Shown here: positions 42,435-53,589 of the stretch, piece after piece
Numbering within the stretch: position 1 is the first letter of the stretch
Layout: every line of letters begins with the position of its first letter
Assembly: GCF_000003815.2 (NCBI RefSeq)
Contig: NC_049986.1
Location: 1,239,781 to 1,303,780, forward strand
DNA length: 64,000 bases
Direction of reading: 5' to 3'
Source of the DNA: Branchiostoma floridae
Taxonomy: Eukaryota > Chordata > Leptocardii > Amphioxiformes > Branchiostomatidae
Position numbers and translations under genes: made by a program
The notes under the pieces: generated by a model
What the model was told of the DNA's origin: nothing
Database searches by the model: none
Seen by the model: only the letters and a program-made list of their open reading frames with translations

Positions 42435-42747
42435 CACACCTGCCGCGGGACCTTCCCTTCCTAATCTCATCAAATGGGCTGACCAATGGGCGAGCGCACA
42501 CCTGCCGCGGGACCTTCCCTTCCTAATCTCATCAAATGGGCTGACCAATGGGCGAGCGCACACCTGCCGCGGGACCTTCCCTTCCTAATCTCATCAAATG
42601 GGCTGACCAATGGGCGAGCGCACACCTGCCGCGGGACCTTCCCTTCCTAATAATCTCATCAAATGGGCTGACCAATGGGCGAGCGCACACTTGCCGCGGG
42701 ACCTTCCCTTCATAATCTCATCCAACGGGCTAACCAATGGGCGAGCG
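42435..42747. repeat. 62-bp CpG-rich minisatellite, five units
   Basis: Units start at 42435, 42497, 42559, 42621 and 42686. Each contains CACCTGCCGCGGGACCTTCC (CACTTG in the last) and gaCCAATgggcgagcg. The fourth has a 3-bp TAA insertion and the fifth several substitutions. Confidence 0.9.
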
Positions 42748-42759
42748 CACATGTCTTGG

Positions 42760-43946
42760 CCCAGGGCAGGTCAGGTCGGGAAATAGCCTGATGACTCATC
42801 CACGCCGTATGAACGCATTAGGTCTATATATAGCTACATATACATGGTGTTTACTGGAATTGTTTATTGGTTCCTTTCAAAATATTTAACATGTTGTGTG
42901 TTTTCTCAAACATAATGTGTTCGTATAACTATAAGTTACGAAGCTTGCATAAAATGTAACTAATTTTCGGCTATTAGATTTACCTTTCTCTGTATGCATG
43001 TTCACTATGCCAAAAATGGACTTTAAATCTTTTACACAGTTCTTTATAATTAGCTTCTAGTCATGTGTTTAAAATCAACGAAGTGATGTTCTTTATCAAA
43101 CATTACAATGTATTTTGTATGTAAATACTGTACATGTACTAGTTGTTTTATGATTACAGTAGTGTGTTCCAGTACAGTAGTATGTTTTGGATTCATAAAT
43201 GATAATCAGTTCGACTCATTTCTCTATGATGGCCTATAGTCTAATGTGCTTGTCAAAATGTAGCTCTGAATGACAGCTGGTACAGGTACTAGTTTTACAT
43301 CAAGCTGAAGAAGGTCGCTAAGAAAGAAATGTTGTAATAAGCCTTGTGTACAAGAATATGAAGCTCTTTTTGTTTCACTTTGTTTCATAGAGTGATTGCA
43401 AGTATCAGGTTTCTCAAGTTGAAAGAAAATATGTCTCAGTGGTTATATGTATGTAGTCGTCTGTTTTTTTCCCGCGCTCAATTAGTTGGATTATGTGTAC
43501 ATATCCGGATCGACCCTCGGACACACTGACTTGTCAGGTGAATCCAAACACAAAGACTAACAGATTCCATTCACGTGCACATCCAATCCTCTTAGCCAAC
43601 CAGTCTGTGTGAATTCCCCAAAGTTCTGTCAGGGGCAAAGAAGCAGACATTCGTATTGACTAAAGGTTTGGAAACATACTGATGGGCATTGAGGAATGGT
43701 TAGAATTTTTTACGTTACATGTATCAAAAGCGACCCTTATTAATCACTACCGGTACTGCAGCTTGGCGCATACACTTATTGTTAGGTTGGCTGCAATAAT
43801 TACACCAACAGCTAGGGGTCCCCACTGTGCGTTAACATGTAGCCATCCGGTAAAACTAGTCTCTACCAGACTCCGGATCGCTGGAAAAATCGTAGAAATG
43901 GAACAAATCAGAGGAGTAAGCCGGCCAGAGGAATATAACCGGCCAG
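42760..43946. other. Noncoding up to the gap
   Basis: No gene recognised. Near 43302 a degenerate agctgaagaaggtcgc ... gaaatgttg resembles ends of Penelope-type elements but lacks a pairing stem. Confidence 0.35.
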
Positions 43947-44420
43947 NNNNNNNNNNNNNNNNNNNNNNNNNNNNNNNNNNNNNNNNNNNNNNNNNNNNNN
44001 NNNNNNNNNNNNNNNNNNNNNNNNNNNNNNNNNNNNNNNNNNNNNNNNNNNNNNNNNNNNNNNNNNNNNNNNNNNNNNNNNNNNNNNNNNNNNNNNNNNN
44101 NNNNNNNNNNNNNNNNNNNNNNNNNNNNNNNNNNNNNNNNNNNNNNNNNNNNNNNNNNNNNNNNNNNNNNNNNNNNNNNNNNNNNNNNNNNNNNNNNNNN
44201 NNNNNNNNNNNNNNNNNNNNNNNNNNNNNNNNNNNNNNNNNNNNNNNNNNNNNNNNNNNNNNNNNNNNNNNNNNNNNNNNNNNNNNNNNNNNNNNNNNNN
44301 NNNNNNNNNNNNNNNNNNNNNNNNNNNNNNNNNNNNNNNNNNNNNNNNNNNNNNNNNNNNNNNNNNNNNNNNNNNNNNNNNNNNNNNNNNNNNNNNNNNN
44401 NNNNNNNNNNNNNNNNNNNN
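43947..44420. other. Assembly gap (474 N)
   Basis: Unsequenced stretch flanked by inverted repeats. Confidence 0.95.
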
Positions 44421-44757
44421 TCATGAAGGTGTATTCGGTGTGACCGCTTCTATTGCGACATATACCATGCGACGTATGACATGCGTGACAGTATCTGAGT
44501 GTGTTTAGCCAATTTCAACTATTTTCCTCTTCTCTAAGCGGAAATAACCCAAATAGAAATACGTACTCCACAGCGATCCGGAGTCTGGTAGAGACTACGG
44601 TAAAACCCCGACTACAACTATATCTATTTGCCTCATATCTGCTTCGAGAAGAAGAAAATAGTAGAAATTGGCAAAACACACACAGATACTGTCACGCATG
44701 TCATACGTCGCATGGTATACGTCGCCATAGAAGCGGACACACCGAATACACCTTCTT
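44421..44757. repeat. Palindrome at the gap edge
   Basis: Two arms of about 160 bases (44421-44585 and 44594-44757) are inverted copies: gaaggtgtattcggtgtgac against its complement at the end, and catgcgacgtatgacatgcg against cgcatgtcatacgtcgcatg. In addition 43855-43882 (gtctctaccagactccggat) is inverted at 44575-44600, across the gap. Confidence 0.75.
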
Positions 44758-45105
44758 GAAAATACACGTGAACAAAATACATAAGTGTACCTTCTCATCA
44801 TGTTCTGCGAAACGTTTTTCTCAGACCAATCTGAGCACAGTTATGAAAACAGGAAGTTTCCAGACTGGTTGCCAGATTACATTACGTGAGAGTATCCAGT
44901 GATATCTGCTCTTTCCTCAAACCAATCTTTTAAGTCTAAAACATGGAACTTTCAGATTAGTTCTCAAATAAAGGAACGTGACAGTATTCGCTGAGGTCTA
45001 CTTTGTAATCCTCTCTACAGAGTTTAAAAATGAGTAAGAGACGTCGACTGGCTAATCTTTGTCCTGTAAATGGTGTATACAAAAATAAAAATATAAAAAT
45101 ATCTA
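44715..45105 (+). repeat. Direct duplicate of 53590-53963, left copy
   Basis: Collinear landmarks: gacacaccgaa, gaaaatacacgtgaac, cagaccaatctgag, cagattacattacgtgag, ctctacagagtttaaaaa, ccctgtaaatggtgtata. The copies bracket LRR receptor 2. No coding potential is conserved. Confidence 0.65.
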
Positions 45106-45643
45106 ACGGTTGTATTTCTACATGTGCGTTAATGGAGAGCGTTTTATGATCCTAACATTACCAGACTGGGAATAATAAAAATGTATTTAATGTGGCTCTG
45201 CCTTAACTAGTTGTATGCTCTAAACCAGCCCCTGACGTGTCTAAGGCGTCTACAAAATTGTGCGTGGGTAGACAAGCAGACATATATATGCAATTTCATT
45301 TACTACTTTTCTGTCTGAGTAGATGTTTCAAATCAGGAGGTCTCCAAATTGGTTCTGTGATTACAATACGTGATGGTACTCAGCCTGTAGTCAACAGTGC
45401 AAGATATATAATCAGGCATGAGATACCGTCTTGAGCACGGCAGACATACGTACAGCATGTATGATACACACACGACGCTAATATATTTGCTGAAGACAGT
45501 TTCAAGATCGCACAGTACTTACTTAACCTGCTTTTCAAGGCGATGCGGAGCCCTACATATATATATCTGAGCATTTGAAGCAAACTCGTGGCGTGTACGT
45601 ATCTCTTTCTGACCAGGTGGAACTGAGGACAACTCGTACAGAC

Positions 45644-47570
45644 ATGAAAGAAAGTGGACTGCTGTTGCTCCTTACTTTGATACGTCTGTGGTCAGGTTGT
45701 GCTTGCCGGCTACGTGTAGCATACACTATTTGTCATACTTCGGGACATCGATAGTTCACTGTTACAATACAAACCTTACGGCGATTCCTGACGACATCCC
45801 GGCCAATGCTGACAGCTTTACCTTGTCCAGTTCATGTAGCATCGGGAACGTATCATATCTTCCACCACTACCGCGGCTGCGTGCCCTGGAACTATATAGG
45901 AACTGTATAGATTATTTTTGCTGGATGTCTTTGCGTGCGCTGCCAAATTTAGAATCTCTTTGTCTCCCGGGAAACCGACTTCGGTACGTGAAGCTGGACA
46001 CCGTCATTGAGCATCTCCCGAAGCTGAAAGAAGTTGACCTACGTTTCAACAAATTGGCGTCGTTCTCTGAGTACGAGCTCGGGCGGCCACAAGTCATCGA
46101 TACACTTATCAACGATAACCCATTTCACTGTGACTATGCCCTCAACTGGCTGATTGTCAAGATGGCGTGTTTACGGGACTGTAAGGGGAAAGAACGACAG
46201 AACTCCTGTTGTTCTCGCTGTTCAGCTTGTTTTCTCGTCAGAAGCCTAAAAATGGGCGCTCATGTCTGCTCCAGTCCGCGTGAACTGAATAAGCTGCGTT
46301 TGTCCAACGCGCTCGTGACTGCCAAACTGACGGGCTGTGAGACACACCGCCCCACCACAGAACCTACAGCGATACCGGTGACTTCAGTCGTGTTTCCTTC
46401 AGATGGGACTCAGACCAAGCGTCAGCTGCAGCGCAACGAAACTTCTCTGTCCACGATGCAGACAGGCTCTGCACAGACCGCGACTTCTTCTCTGAACGCC
46501 ACGGACACGACGCGTCAAAACAACTACCAGTTTTGTACAACCCCGTCTCTGCAACTGGTACTTTCTTGGCTATAGCTATCGTACTCTGCCTCGTACTCAG
46601 ACGGTACTACGTTAAAATCAACAACTCCCCGGGAGCTGTCAATCACGGACACCAGCCTGTCAATCAAACTACACCACCGATAGTAAACCACGAATATCCT
46701 ACAGGAGCTTTGGATGGCGGGAATTCGGCAGTCATGGACGGAAGAGAAAGTACAGCATCAACAACAATCCACACTTACGAAAATCCTACAGGAGATTTGT
46801 ATGGCGGGAATTCGGCAGTCATGGACGGAAGAGAAAGTACAGCATCAACAACAATCCACACTTACGAAAATCCTACAGGAGATTTGGACAGCGGGAATTC
46901 GGCAGCCATGGAAGAAAGAGAAAGTACAGCACCAACAACAAACCGCACTTACGAAAATCCTACAGGAGATTTGGATGGCGGGAATTCGGCAGTCATGGAC
47001 GGAAGAGAAAGTACAGCATCAACAACAATCCACACTTACGAAAATCCTACAGGAGATTTGGACAGCGGGAATTCAGCAGCCATGGACGGAAGAGAAAGTA
47101 CAGCACCAACAACAAACCACACTTACGAAAATCCTACAGGAGATTTGTATGGCGGGAATTCGGCAGTCATGGACGGAAGAGAAAGTACAGCATCAACAAC
47201 AATCCACACTTACGAAAATCCTACAGGAGATTTGTATGGCGGGAATTCGGCAGTCATGGACGGAAGAGAAAGTACAGCATCAACAACAATCCACACTTAC
47301 GAAAATCCTACAGGAGATTTGGACAGCGGGAATTCGGCAGCCATGGAAGAAAGAGAAAGTACAGCACCAACAACAAACCACACTTACGAAAATCCTACAG
47401 GAGATTTTGATGGCGGGAATTCGGCAGTCATGGACGGAAGAGAAAGTACAGCATCAACAACAATCTACACTTACGAAAATCCTACAGGAGATTTGGACAG
47501 CGGGAATTCAGCAGCCATGGATGGAAGAGAAAGTACAGCACCAACAACAAGCATATACTCTATTGAATGA
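45644..47570 (+). CDS. LRR transmembrane receptor 2 with ten YENP-type tail repeats; frame broken twice
   Basis: Three consecutive segments in three frames make one receptor. (1) ATG 45644, frame 2: signal peptide MKESGLLLLLTLIRLWSGCA. (2) Frame 1, about 45690 to 46540: LRR N-cap (LPATCS ... VHCYNTNLTAIPDDIP), about four LRRs (LRALELYRN, LESLCLPGNRLRYV, LKEVDLRFNKLASF), LRR C-cap from NPFHCDYALNWL with extra Cys, then a Thr/Ser stalk. (3) Frame 3, about 46530 to 47570: membrane span GTFLAIAIVLCLVL, RRYYVK and a tail of 29-residue repeats. Each break equals loss of one base or gain of two, near 45690-45710 and 46505-46545. It could be a recent pseudogene, a null allele or assembly error. The intact repeat frame argues the gene worked until recently. 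Expected place: plasma membrane. Confidence 0.65.
46694..47558 (+). repeat. 87-bp coding tandem repeat of receptor 2 tail
   Basis: Ten units of 29 residues; nine contain TYENPTGD and the first HEYPTGA. Two subtypes are interspersed: (D/Y)GGNSAVMDGRESTASTT and DSGNSAAM(D/E)(G/E)RESTAPTT. Some units are nearly identical at the DNA level, so array length has probably changed recently. The array is open in two other frames as well simply because 87 is a multiple of three. Confidence 0.9.
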
Positions 47571-47602
47571 GATAGGGATGGGGGACAGGGGACAGTCACG
47601 AA

Positions 47603-47670
47603 TGAAACACTAGAAAGGCCGACATTTGCTTAAGAGCAAATACAGCATATTTCAGCCATACCCCTTCCCA
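47603..47670 (+). repeat. Left-end fragment of the 160-bp-period element
   Basis: ctagaaaggccgacatttgc followed by gcaaatacagcatatttcagccat matches 6308-6365, the left end of copy 1. The rest of the element does not follow. Confidence 0.5.
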
Positions 47671-48904
47671 CGCAACATTGGACTGTTCCAAATCACCCCT
47701 GCGCAAAAATGGAACATCCTCTTAACAGTACATTATCCCCCAAAGTGGACTGGTATTGTGAATTGATTCCAGGTAAAGACAGAGCTTGCTTCTATTTTTC
47801 AGAAAATGACAATAATCACACCTTCCATTCAGAAAATTTTCATCATAACTGAAAATTGTTGAATGACTTCATCATGTAATGTCATTAACAATTTTCAGTA
47901 CGATAACTAGGTGTAAGTTTAAAAAAGTATAAGCTCCTTGTGATGTGGGTACATTTATTATTGCAGTGAACTTTTTTTATTCAAGTAGGGCATACGATTT
48001 AATAATTATCAAGCAGGTGCAGGTACTGTAGGAGCGTTTGTTTTCTTCAAGCTGTAAAACTGTTAAACTGTTTTACTTTGTATGCAATCAGCCATCGAGC
48101 CTATTCTTATTTTAGTTTAACAACTCAGTCCTGCCAGACCCGGAAGATACGATTGAACCTTGTTCGAGGATTTATTTTCGTCTGTCTGGTCAGTCTGTTC
48201 ATACCCTGGCGCTGAGAGTGTTTTATTGGGCTGAAACTCTGGCAGTTTAAAGTTACTTACAATTTAAATGTTCAAAGTTTATGTCAAACAACAACAGCAC
48301 TAGGAACACATACATTTGCTCTGGAGAAAATACAGCAATTTTCGCAAGTTCCAGTCCAGTGATAGAAATGTGGCCACTATAGACAGGTGGTCACTATAGA
48401 GAAAAATGCTGATCTATTGACTAGGAGCCATACGTTACACATGATCAGTACACTGATCATTAATCATATAAACATTGCACAGGTAAGCCAATTGTTTAGA
48501 TGTACAATTAAGTTCAAATAATTCTGAAGAGAAATATTGATGAGAAAATAATCATTCTCGCCACTGTCTAACTTATAATTACGTATCAAAACTAAACGCA
48601 GATTTTCTAACTAACGCACCTTTCGCCGACTTCATCAAAGGACCGCCGGCTATCAATCAAACACGGCTGTTGATTAGACTTAGAGTTTCAAACAGTCATG
48701 TGCTGTGTGCCAGTTGACAGCGAACTTCATGCTACGTGATGTTTTACATTGCTTGGACCTTCTTTCCTACAGCGGTGCTTCTACAAAATATTTAGACTGT
48801 AACACTGAGTCCCACATGTTTTATAGAATAGAATTTGACGCAGAACAGCGTTTTTTGCTGGGTATTTTTCTTGAAACATGTCCGTGGGAATATCAGCGAG
48901 GCGG
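47671..48904. other. Intergenic, nothing recognised
   Basis: 3' flank of receptor 2. A short inverted pair (acaattttcagta near 47888, ctgaaaattgtt near 47848) is visible. No gene seen. Confidence 0.4.
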
Positions 48905-49683
48905 CGACGTAGGGATATCAGACCGTCAACAAAAGTCGCACGGCGGCTAACGGCGCAGCGAAGATACTAGCGCTATAAATAAGCGCTTCAACTAAGGATG
49001 GCAACCCGTACAATATTTTTGTATACTGTTGAGCTAAGTAAAGTTTGTTGTTTATGAGGTTTTAGTTGTCTTTGAAGCTTTGACCCGAAATATTTTAAAG
49101 TCAAACTGCTGAAGAGAAGTAAGTGACTGCTACGATTATCGTAGATATGGCCCTAAAAAAACTGATAAAAGAAGCCTTCTCAATAGTCTAAAATGCAAGA
49201 GCTTCCGGGGGGGTTTCGCCCACCTGGGTCTTCCCCCCCCCCCCCCCCCAACAGTGGCCCTGCCCCTGGACCCCGCCAGGGACATTCGGCGGCCCCTGGA
49301 CCCCTGTCCGACGCTTTGAAAAAATCCTGGCGAGAAGTCTGTACGGCCTGAGTCTTCAAGTTAACGTATTGTGTGGTCCCGCTTATGAATATTAATTAGC
49401 CTTCGCTTTCCTCTTCGCTGATTGGCTGAACCATTAATTGAATTAACTCTTCCTGCCGGCTAGACGCAGGTGCAGATGTCGGCTCTGTGGGGTGAACGTT
49501 CGAAAGGTCATGGCATGGAGAACGAAAGAAAACCAATTTCCCCTAAAAAAAGTGCTGTGATTAAGCCTTATACAGTCCTTTATGCCAAAAATTTTACTTG
49601 GATCATTTTACCAACTATCTTATGCCTATCTATACCAAATGTTACTCATACCAGGGTACAGGGGTGCAAAATATACCGTTATA
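48905..49683 (+). repeat. Tandem duplication, unit 1
   Basis: Shared with 49684-50300 in the same order: gaccgtcaacaa.agtcgcacgg, ctaac.gcgcagcgaa, ctgaagagaagt, gactgct.cgattatc, gcttatgaatattaattagc, cgctgattggct, ctatctataccaaat. Between them runs GC-rich sequence with an 18-C run at about 49232. Confidence 0.65.
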
Positions 49684-50300
49684 AGACCGTCAACAACAGT
49701 CGCACGGAGCTAACAGCGCAGCGAAAATACCATCGCTAGCGTTTCAACTTCGGATAACAAGTTATAAGTACTGTTGAACTCAGTAACGTTAAAGTTTGTT
49801 TTTAGTTGCCTTTGACGGTTTGACCTGAAATAGTGTTACGCTAAACTCCTGAAGAGAAGTTAAGTGACTGCTGCGATTATCATAGATATGCCCCTAAGAA
49901 CTGATACAATATAAAGCCTTCTGAATAGTCTAAAATGCGAGAGCCTTAGGCGGGCTTCGCTCCCCCTGGCGGGAACACTGCTATATACGGGATCATGAGG
50001 CCCCGCTTATGAATATTAATTAGCCTTTGGCCTCCTCTTCGCTGATTGGCTAGGTCTTTGATTCAATTAACTCTCCGGCTGACGCGCACAGTTGTGGCTC
50101 TGTGCGGGGTCACGAAAGGTCACGTCAGGAGGCCAAAAGAAAAAAATTTCCCCTCAGAAAAGTGCCAAAATTAATCATTTTAAAGTTGTTTATGTCAAAA
50201 ATTTTACTTGAATCTTGTTACCAAGTATCTAATGCCTATCTATACCAAATTTCAGGTCATTTAATTGTAATACCAGGTTACAGGAGCCAAAAGTGTCCTT
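49684..50300 (+). repeat. Tandem duplication, unit 2
   Basis: See unit 1. Unit 2 is shorter and runs straight into the 160-bp-period repeats, whose first core (ctataccaaatttcaggtca) lies at its end. Confidence 0.65.
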
Positions 50301-51022
50301 TTTTGGTCAAAAATTGGCCAAAAATCGCAAAAATAAGCATTTTCTTGGACTGTACACCAAAAGTGTTATTGAATTTATATGAAGGGATTATCAAGGCACA
50401 TCTGTGTCAAATTTCAGCTCATTCGGTTGCAATACCAAGGTACAGGAGCCAAAAGTGTCCTTTTTTGGTCAAAAATTGGTCAAAAAATCGCAAAAATAAG
50501 CATTTTGTTGTACTGTACACCAAAAGTGTTATCGAATTTATATAGGGGCATTATCAAGGCACATCTCTGTCAAATTTCAGCTCATTTGGTTGTAATACCA
50601 GGGTACAGGGGCCAAAAGTGTCTTTTTTTGGTCAAAAATTTGTCAAAAATCGCAAAAATAAGCATTTTGTTGTACTGTACACCAAAAGTGTTATCGAATT
50701 TATATGGGAGCATTATCAAGGCACATCTCTGTCAAATTTCAGCTCATTTGGTTGTAATACCAGGGTACAGGGGCCAAAATATACAGTTTTGGTCTAAAAT
50801 TGACCAAAAAATCTCAATAAAATCATTTTAGAGGCAAATATGAAAAAACTGAGAAAAAAGCATCAAGGTATTGGCCCATTCTACCCCTGTGCCAAATTTC
50901 AGGTCATTCGGTCCAGGAACGGCGGAGATGAATCACTTTGAAGATTTGACAGGAGAAAGAAAGAAAGAAAGAAAGAAACATTACGAATACAATATATTTC
51001 ACCATACTATGTATGGCTGAAA
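50215..51022 (+). repeat. 160-bp-period repeat element, copy 3
   Basis: Units start near 50249, 50408, 50569, 50729 and 50890, more alike than in copy 1. Right end ttcaccatactatgtatggctgaaatata as in copy 1, preceded by a (gaaa) run. Confidence 0.6.
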
Positions 51023-51033
51023 TATAATAACCT

Positions 51034-51222
51034 ATGGCGTCGGCACCAAAGATAGACCATATCTACTCTACCGAAGAAGAGGTGGATACATGTACAACAA
51101 CAAACGAGCTCTACTCTATTGACGAACTTCAATGTTTGGATAATCGAACAGAAACACAGAAACAACAGCAACCAATCTACTCTACTGAAAGTTTGACTGA
51201 ACATCCGGCTGTCCCAGATTAG
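51034..51222 (+). pseudogene. Receptor-tail-like fragment with repeated Tyr motifs
   Basis: ATG to TAG, 62 codons, with HIYSTEEEVD, ELYSIDELQC and PIYSTESLTE, three spaced YSxE/D motifs. The DNA at 51098-51125 (acaacaaa ... tactctattga) resembles the end of the receptor 2 array (47548-47568, TSIYSIE). It starts 12 bases after the repeat element and has no signal peptide or membrane span. It may be a detached tail of a related receptor, or a downstream exon; I cannot decide. Confidence 0.4.
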
Positions 51223-52750
51223 TCGAGCTCTACAAGGATTGACAGGACTCTACCATCTAGTCTGTACACGTCACCAACAGTCAACTCTGCAGGCACAGAT
51301 GGTGCATTGTAGTGACCTATACATGAACATAGCGCCAAAGCAGGACATACAGAACCCTTGGAGAGCTTCGGAAGAAAGGTTCCAGTACACCACCAGAATT
51401 ATACTAACATGTACGAACGAAACATGACATTTAGTGAGCACCAGGACAAAGAGCTTCTACAGAAACTCATCAAATTCCAATAGTAACAACCGAGAATAAA
51501 GGACTAGAGCTTCTACACAAACAAAGGGCTTTGTGATCAAACACATATTGGACGCCGCCGCCTGTCACACATTGGGCCTCTGGGTTCAGGACTGCAAAAA
51601 TAACACTTTGGAAGACCGGGATGTCTAGGTGGAAGGACCCTACGTAAATCTCAATCATAGACATTATTGCCATATAGAGAGAGAGCCAGTGTAGTTCTTA
51701 CAGTACTGCGAACAGGTAACAACATACGGACAGTCATGGTATAAGCTATTCAACATTTATCAGACATATTTAGCACCAAGGACAGACCCAAAGTGACCTA
51801 CGACATGGCATTCCTTTAAAACGTCGCCTTTACAAGGTTAACTGAACCCAATTACAGCATACATGAATAGTATTCAGTGACTTTTCCTTTCTTCTGTTCA
51901 ATGACAACATTAGTCTTTTCTTATCTTTAGCAAGCCTTTTCTGTTTCTTATTGATATAGTCTGTAGGCTATAGTGTCTCTTTTCCGAGCCTAGCAACCTT
52001 TCTTACTTGATACACAATACTTTTACTTATGGCACGCCTGAAAAAGTGAGATTAATGATCACAAACTGTGACGTAATGTTTATTTTATTACACCACACTG
52101 ATGTAACTGAGTCAAGTGTGTTTGTTGAGTGCTGTGAATGAAAACGTATTGTTTTGAGTAGGGCTCTGTTTAAAATTGGAGTTACTAATTAAAGAGATTA
52201 GCGAAACGTGAAACTACATTTAGTGGCAATGGTTTTCTGTAATGGCAAAGTAACAGTTCTATATATCTAGAACGTTTAAGGTGATAGAAAACAAACTGTC
52301 GATAGGGCATTCGTTTACACGGACGTAATCATACCCGACATGCAATTGCTTACCAACCTTTTCGACAGTAGGACAAGACAAGACAAAACATAATGGCTAG
52401 AATCGAGTGTTGTTTAATCACACGTTTACTTTTATCGCCATGGTGTTAAGGAGGAAGAGGAATGATTAATTGTATCCGTTATTATGAAAATGAATAGACT
52501 GCACGTTTCACAAAAGCCTACTGTATGTATTCTTTTACTAACGCTGCACTTAACAATCTTCGCAAAATTAATAGCAGTATACAAGAGAAAATCATATTGA
52601 GTATGACTGGGGCATACATTGGCCACCTTTCTATGTGCTGCCACCATGCGGAACCTAACGGCGAAGCATAGGTTTGACTTATTTTGCACTGATCCAGTCT
52701 GATGGTGAAGAAGATGATAAAATTAACAGAAGGGACAAATGGGCGGGTGG
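51223..52750. other. Intergenic, nothing recognised
   Basis: Short open frames only. Confidence 0.35.
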
Positions 52751-52779
52751 CAACATGGAGGCATTCATATACGGAACAA

Positions 52780-53050
52780 CTTAAAAGCGTCGACTTGCGA
52801 GACAGAACACAAGTGTTGATGTCAAGTGTCCACGGCAGCCTAAAAGTGTTCTTTTGTGCGACAGCCTAAGACTGTTAGCTGGTGGGACAGCCTAAAATTG
52901 TTCATGGGGGGGACAGCTTAAGCATTTATGGAAAGTTGGGGGGGGGGGGCAAAAATAAAAGTGTTGATTGTTGGAACAACTGAAAAAAAGTTATTGATGG
53001 ATGACACACATTAAAGCGTCGAAATTCCAGGACAGAACAAAACAGAGATA
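52780..53050. repeat. Degenerate minisatellite
   Basis: Seven or so spaced variants of ggacagcctaaaagtgttc (for example 52834, 52859, 52888, 52911) at 25-40 base spacing, with a G run at 52937. Confidence 0.5.
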
Positions 53051-53384
53051 CTGACATTTCCCTCGATTACATGATCCATAAAATGGCGATAAGTTTTTAA
53101 AATTCGGTGGACACAGTTAGATCGCTTAATACTTTATAGTTATGCCACAAAATGTTTGTTCTTCCCAAGTGAGATTTCCCCCATATCATTAGATAGTGTT
53201 TGCTTTTAACATTCATAAAGCAGACCAGCCAATATGCTTACAGGCGCATGGGCCCATACCGCAAAGTGCAAATTACCGGTGATAGAAGAACTGCGTCTAA
53301 TTCATAACGGAATTAAGTTCGAATGGGCAGATCGACAGCCCCCTGACATCTACGGCAATCCTGTTGCCAGTAATGATCATAGCG

Positions 53385-53440
53385 TTTGTCAGGGACGTCC
53401 CTCGGATAGGATGATATATGGTGGTCCCGTTTCATAAGGA
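53385..53440 (+). mobile_element. SINE fragment
   Basis: gggacgtccctcggatagga ... tggtggtcccgt matches the inner part of the SINE at 54125-54160 (gggccgtcccttggatagga). Confidence 0.5.
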
Positions 53441-53589
53441 AACCTGGTGAGGCAGTATATCGAGCATGCGATACAAACAAAGCATATTAACATCAGACTA
53501 GCATTCCCCCTTTTTGATGCATTTTTGTGTATATTTGTGTCCATTTATGTTTAAACAAATTGACAAGAACACGTTTAATCACTACATAA

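Noticed and set aside
42282-42588. Open frames with repeated MCARPLVSPFDEIRKG or its opposite strand
   Set aside because: They come from the 62-bp minisatellite; 62 is not a multiple of three and the apparent repeats change frame.
42435-42747. CRISPR array
   Set aside because: Head-to-tail identical units without variable spacers, in a eukaryotic genome.
43302-43345. Second hammerhead-like motif
   Set aside because: CTGAAGAAGGTCGC and GAAA are present but the stem between them cannot pair.
46714-47613. 299-codon frame with IRQSWTEEKVQHQQQ repeats
   Set aside because: Alternative frame of the 87-bp tail repeat, open only because the unit is a multiple of three; the YENP frame continues the membrane span.
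50102-50831. Two overlapping 150-codon frames with repeated AHLCQISAHLVVIPGYR
   Set aside because: Translations of the 160-bp noncoding repeat in two frames; stops and frame changes occur between units and other copies are not open.
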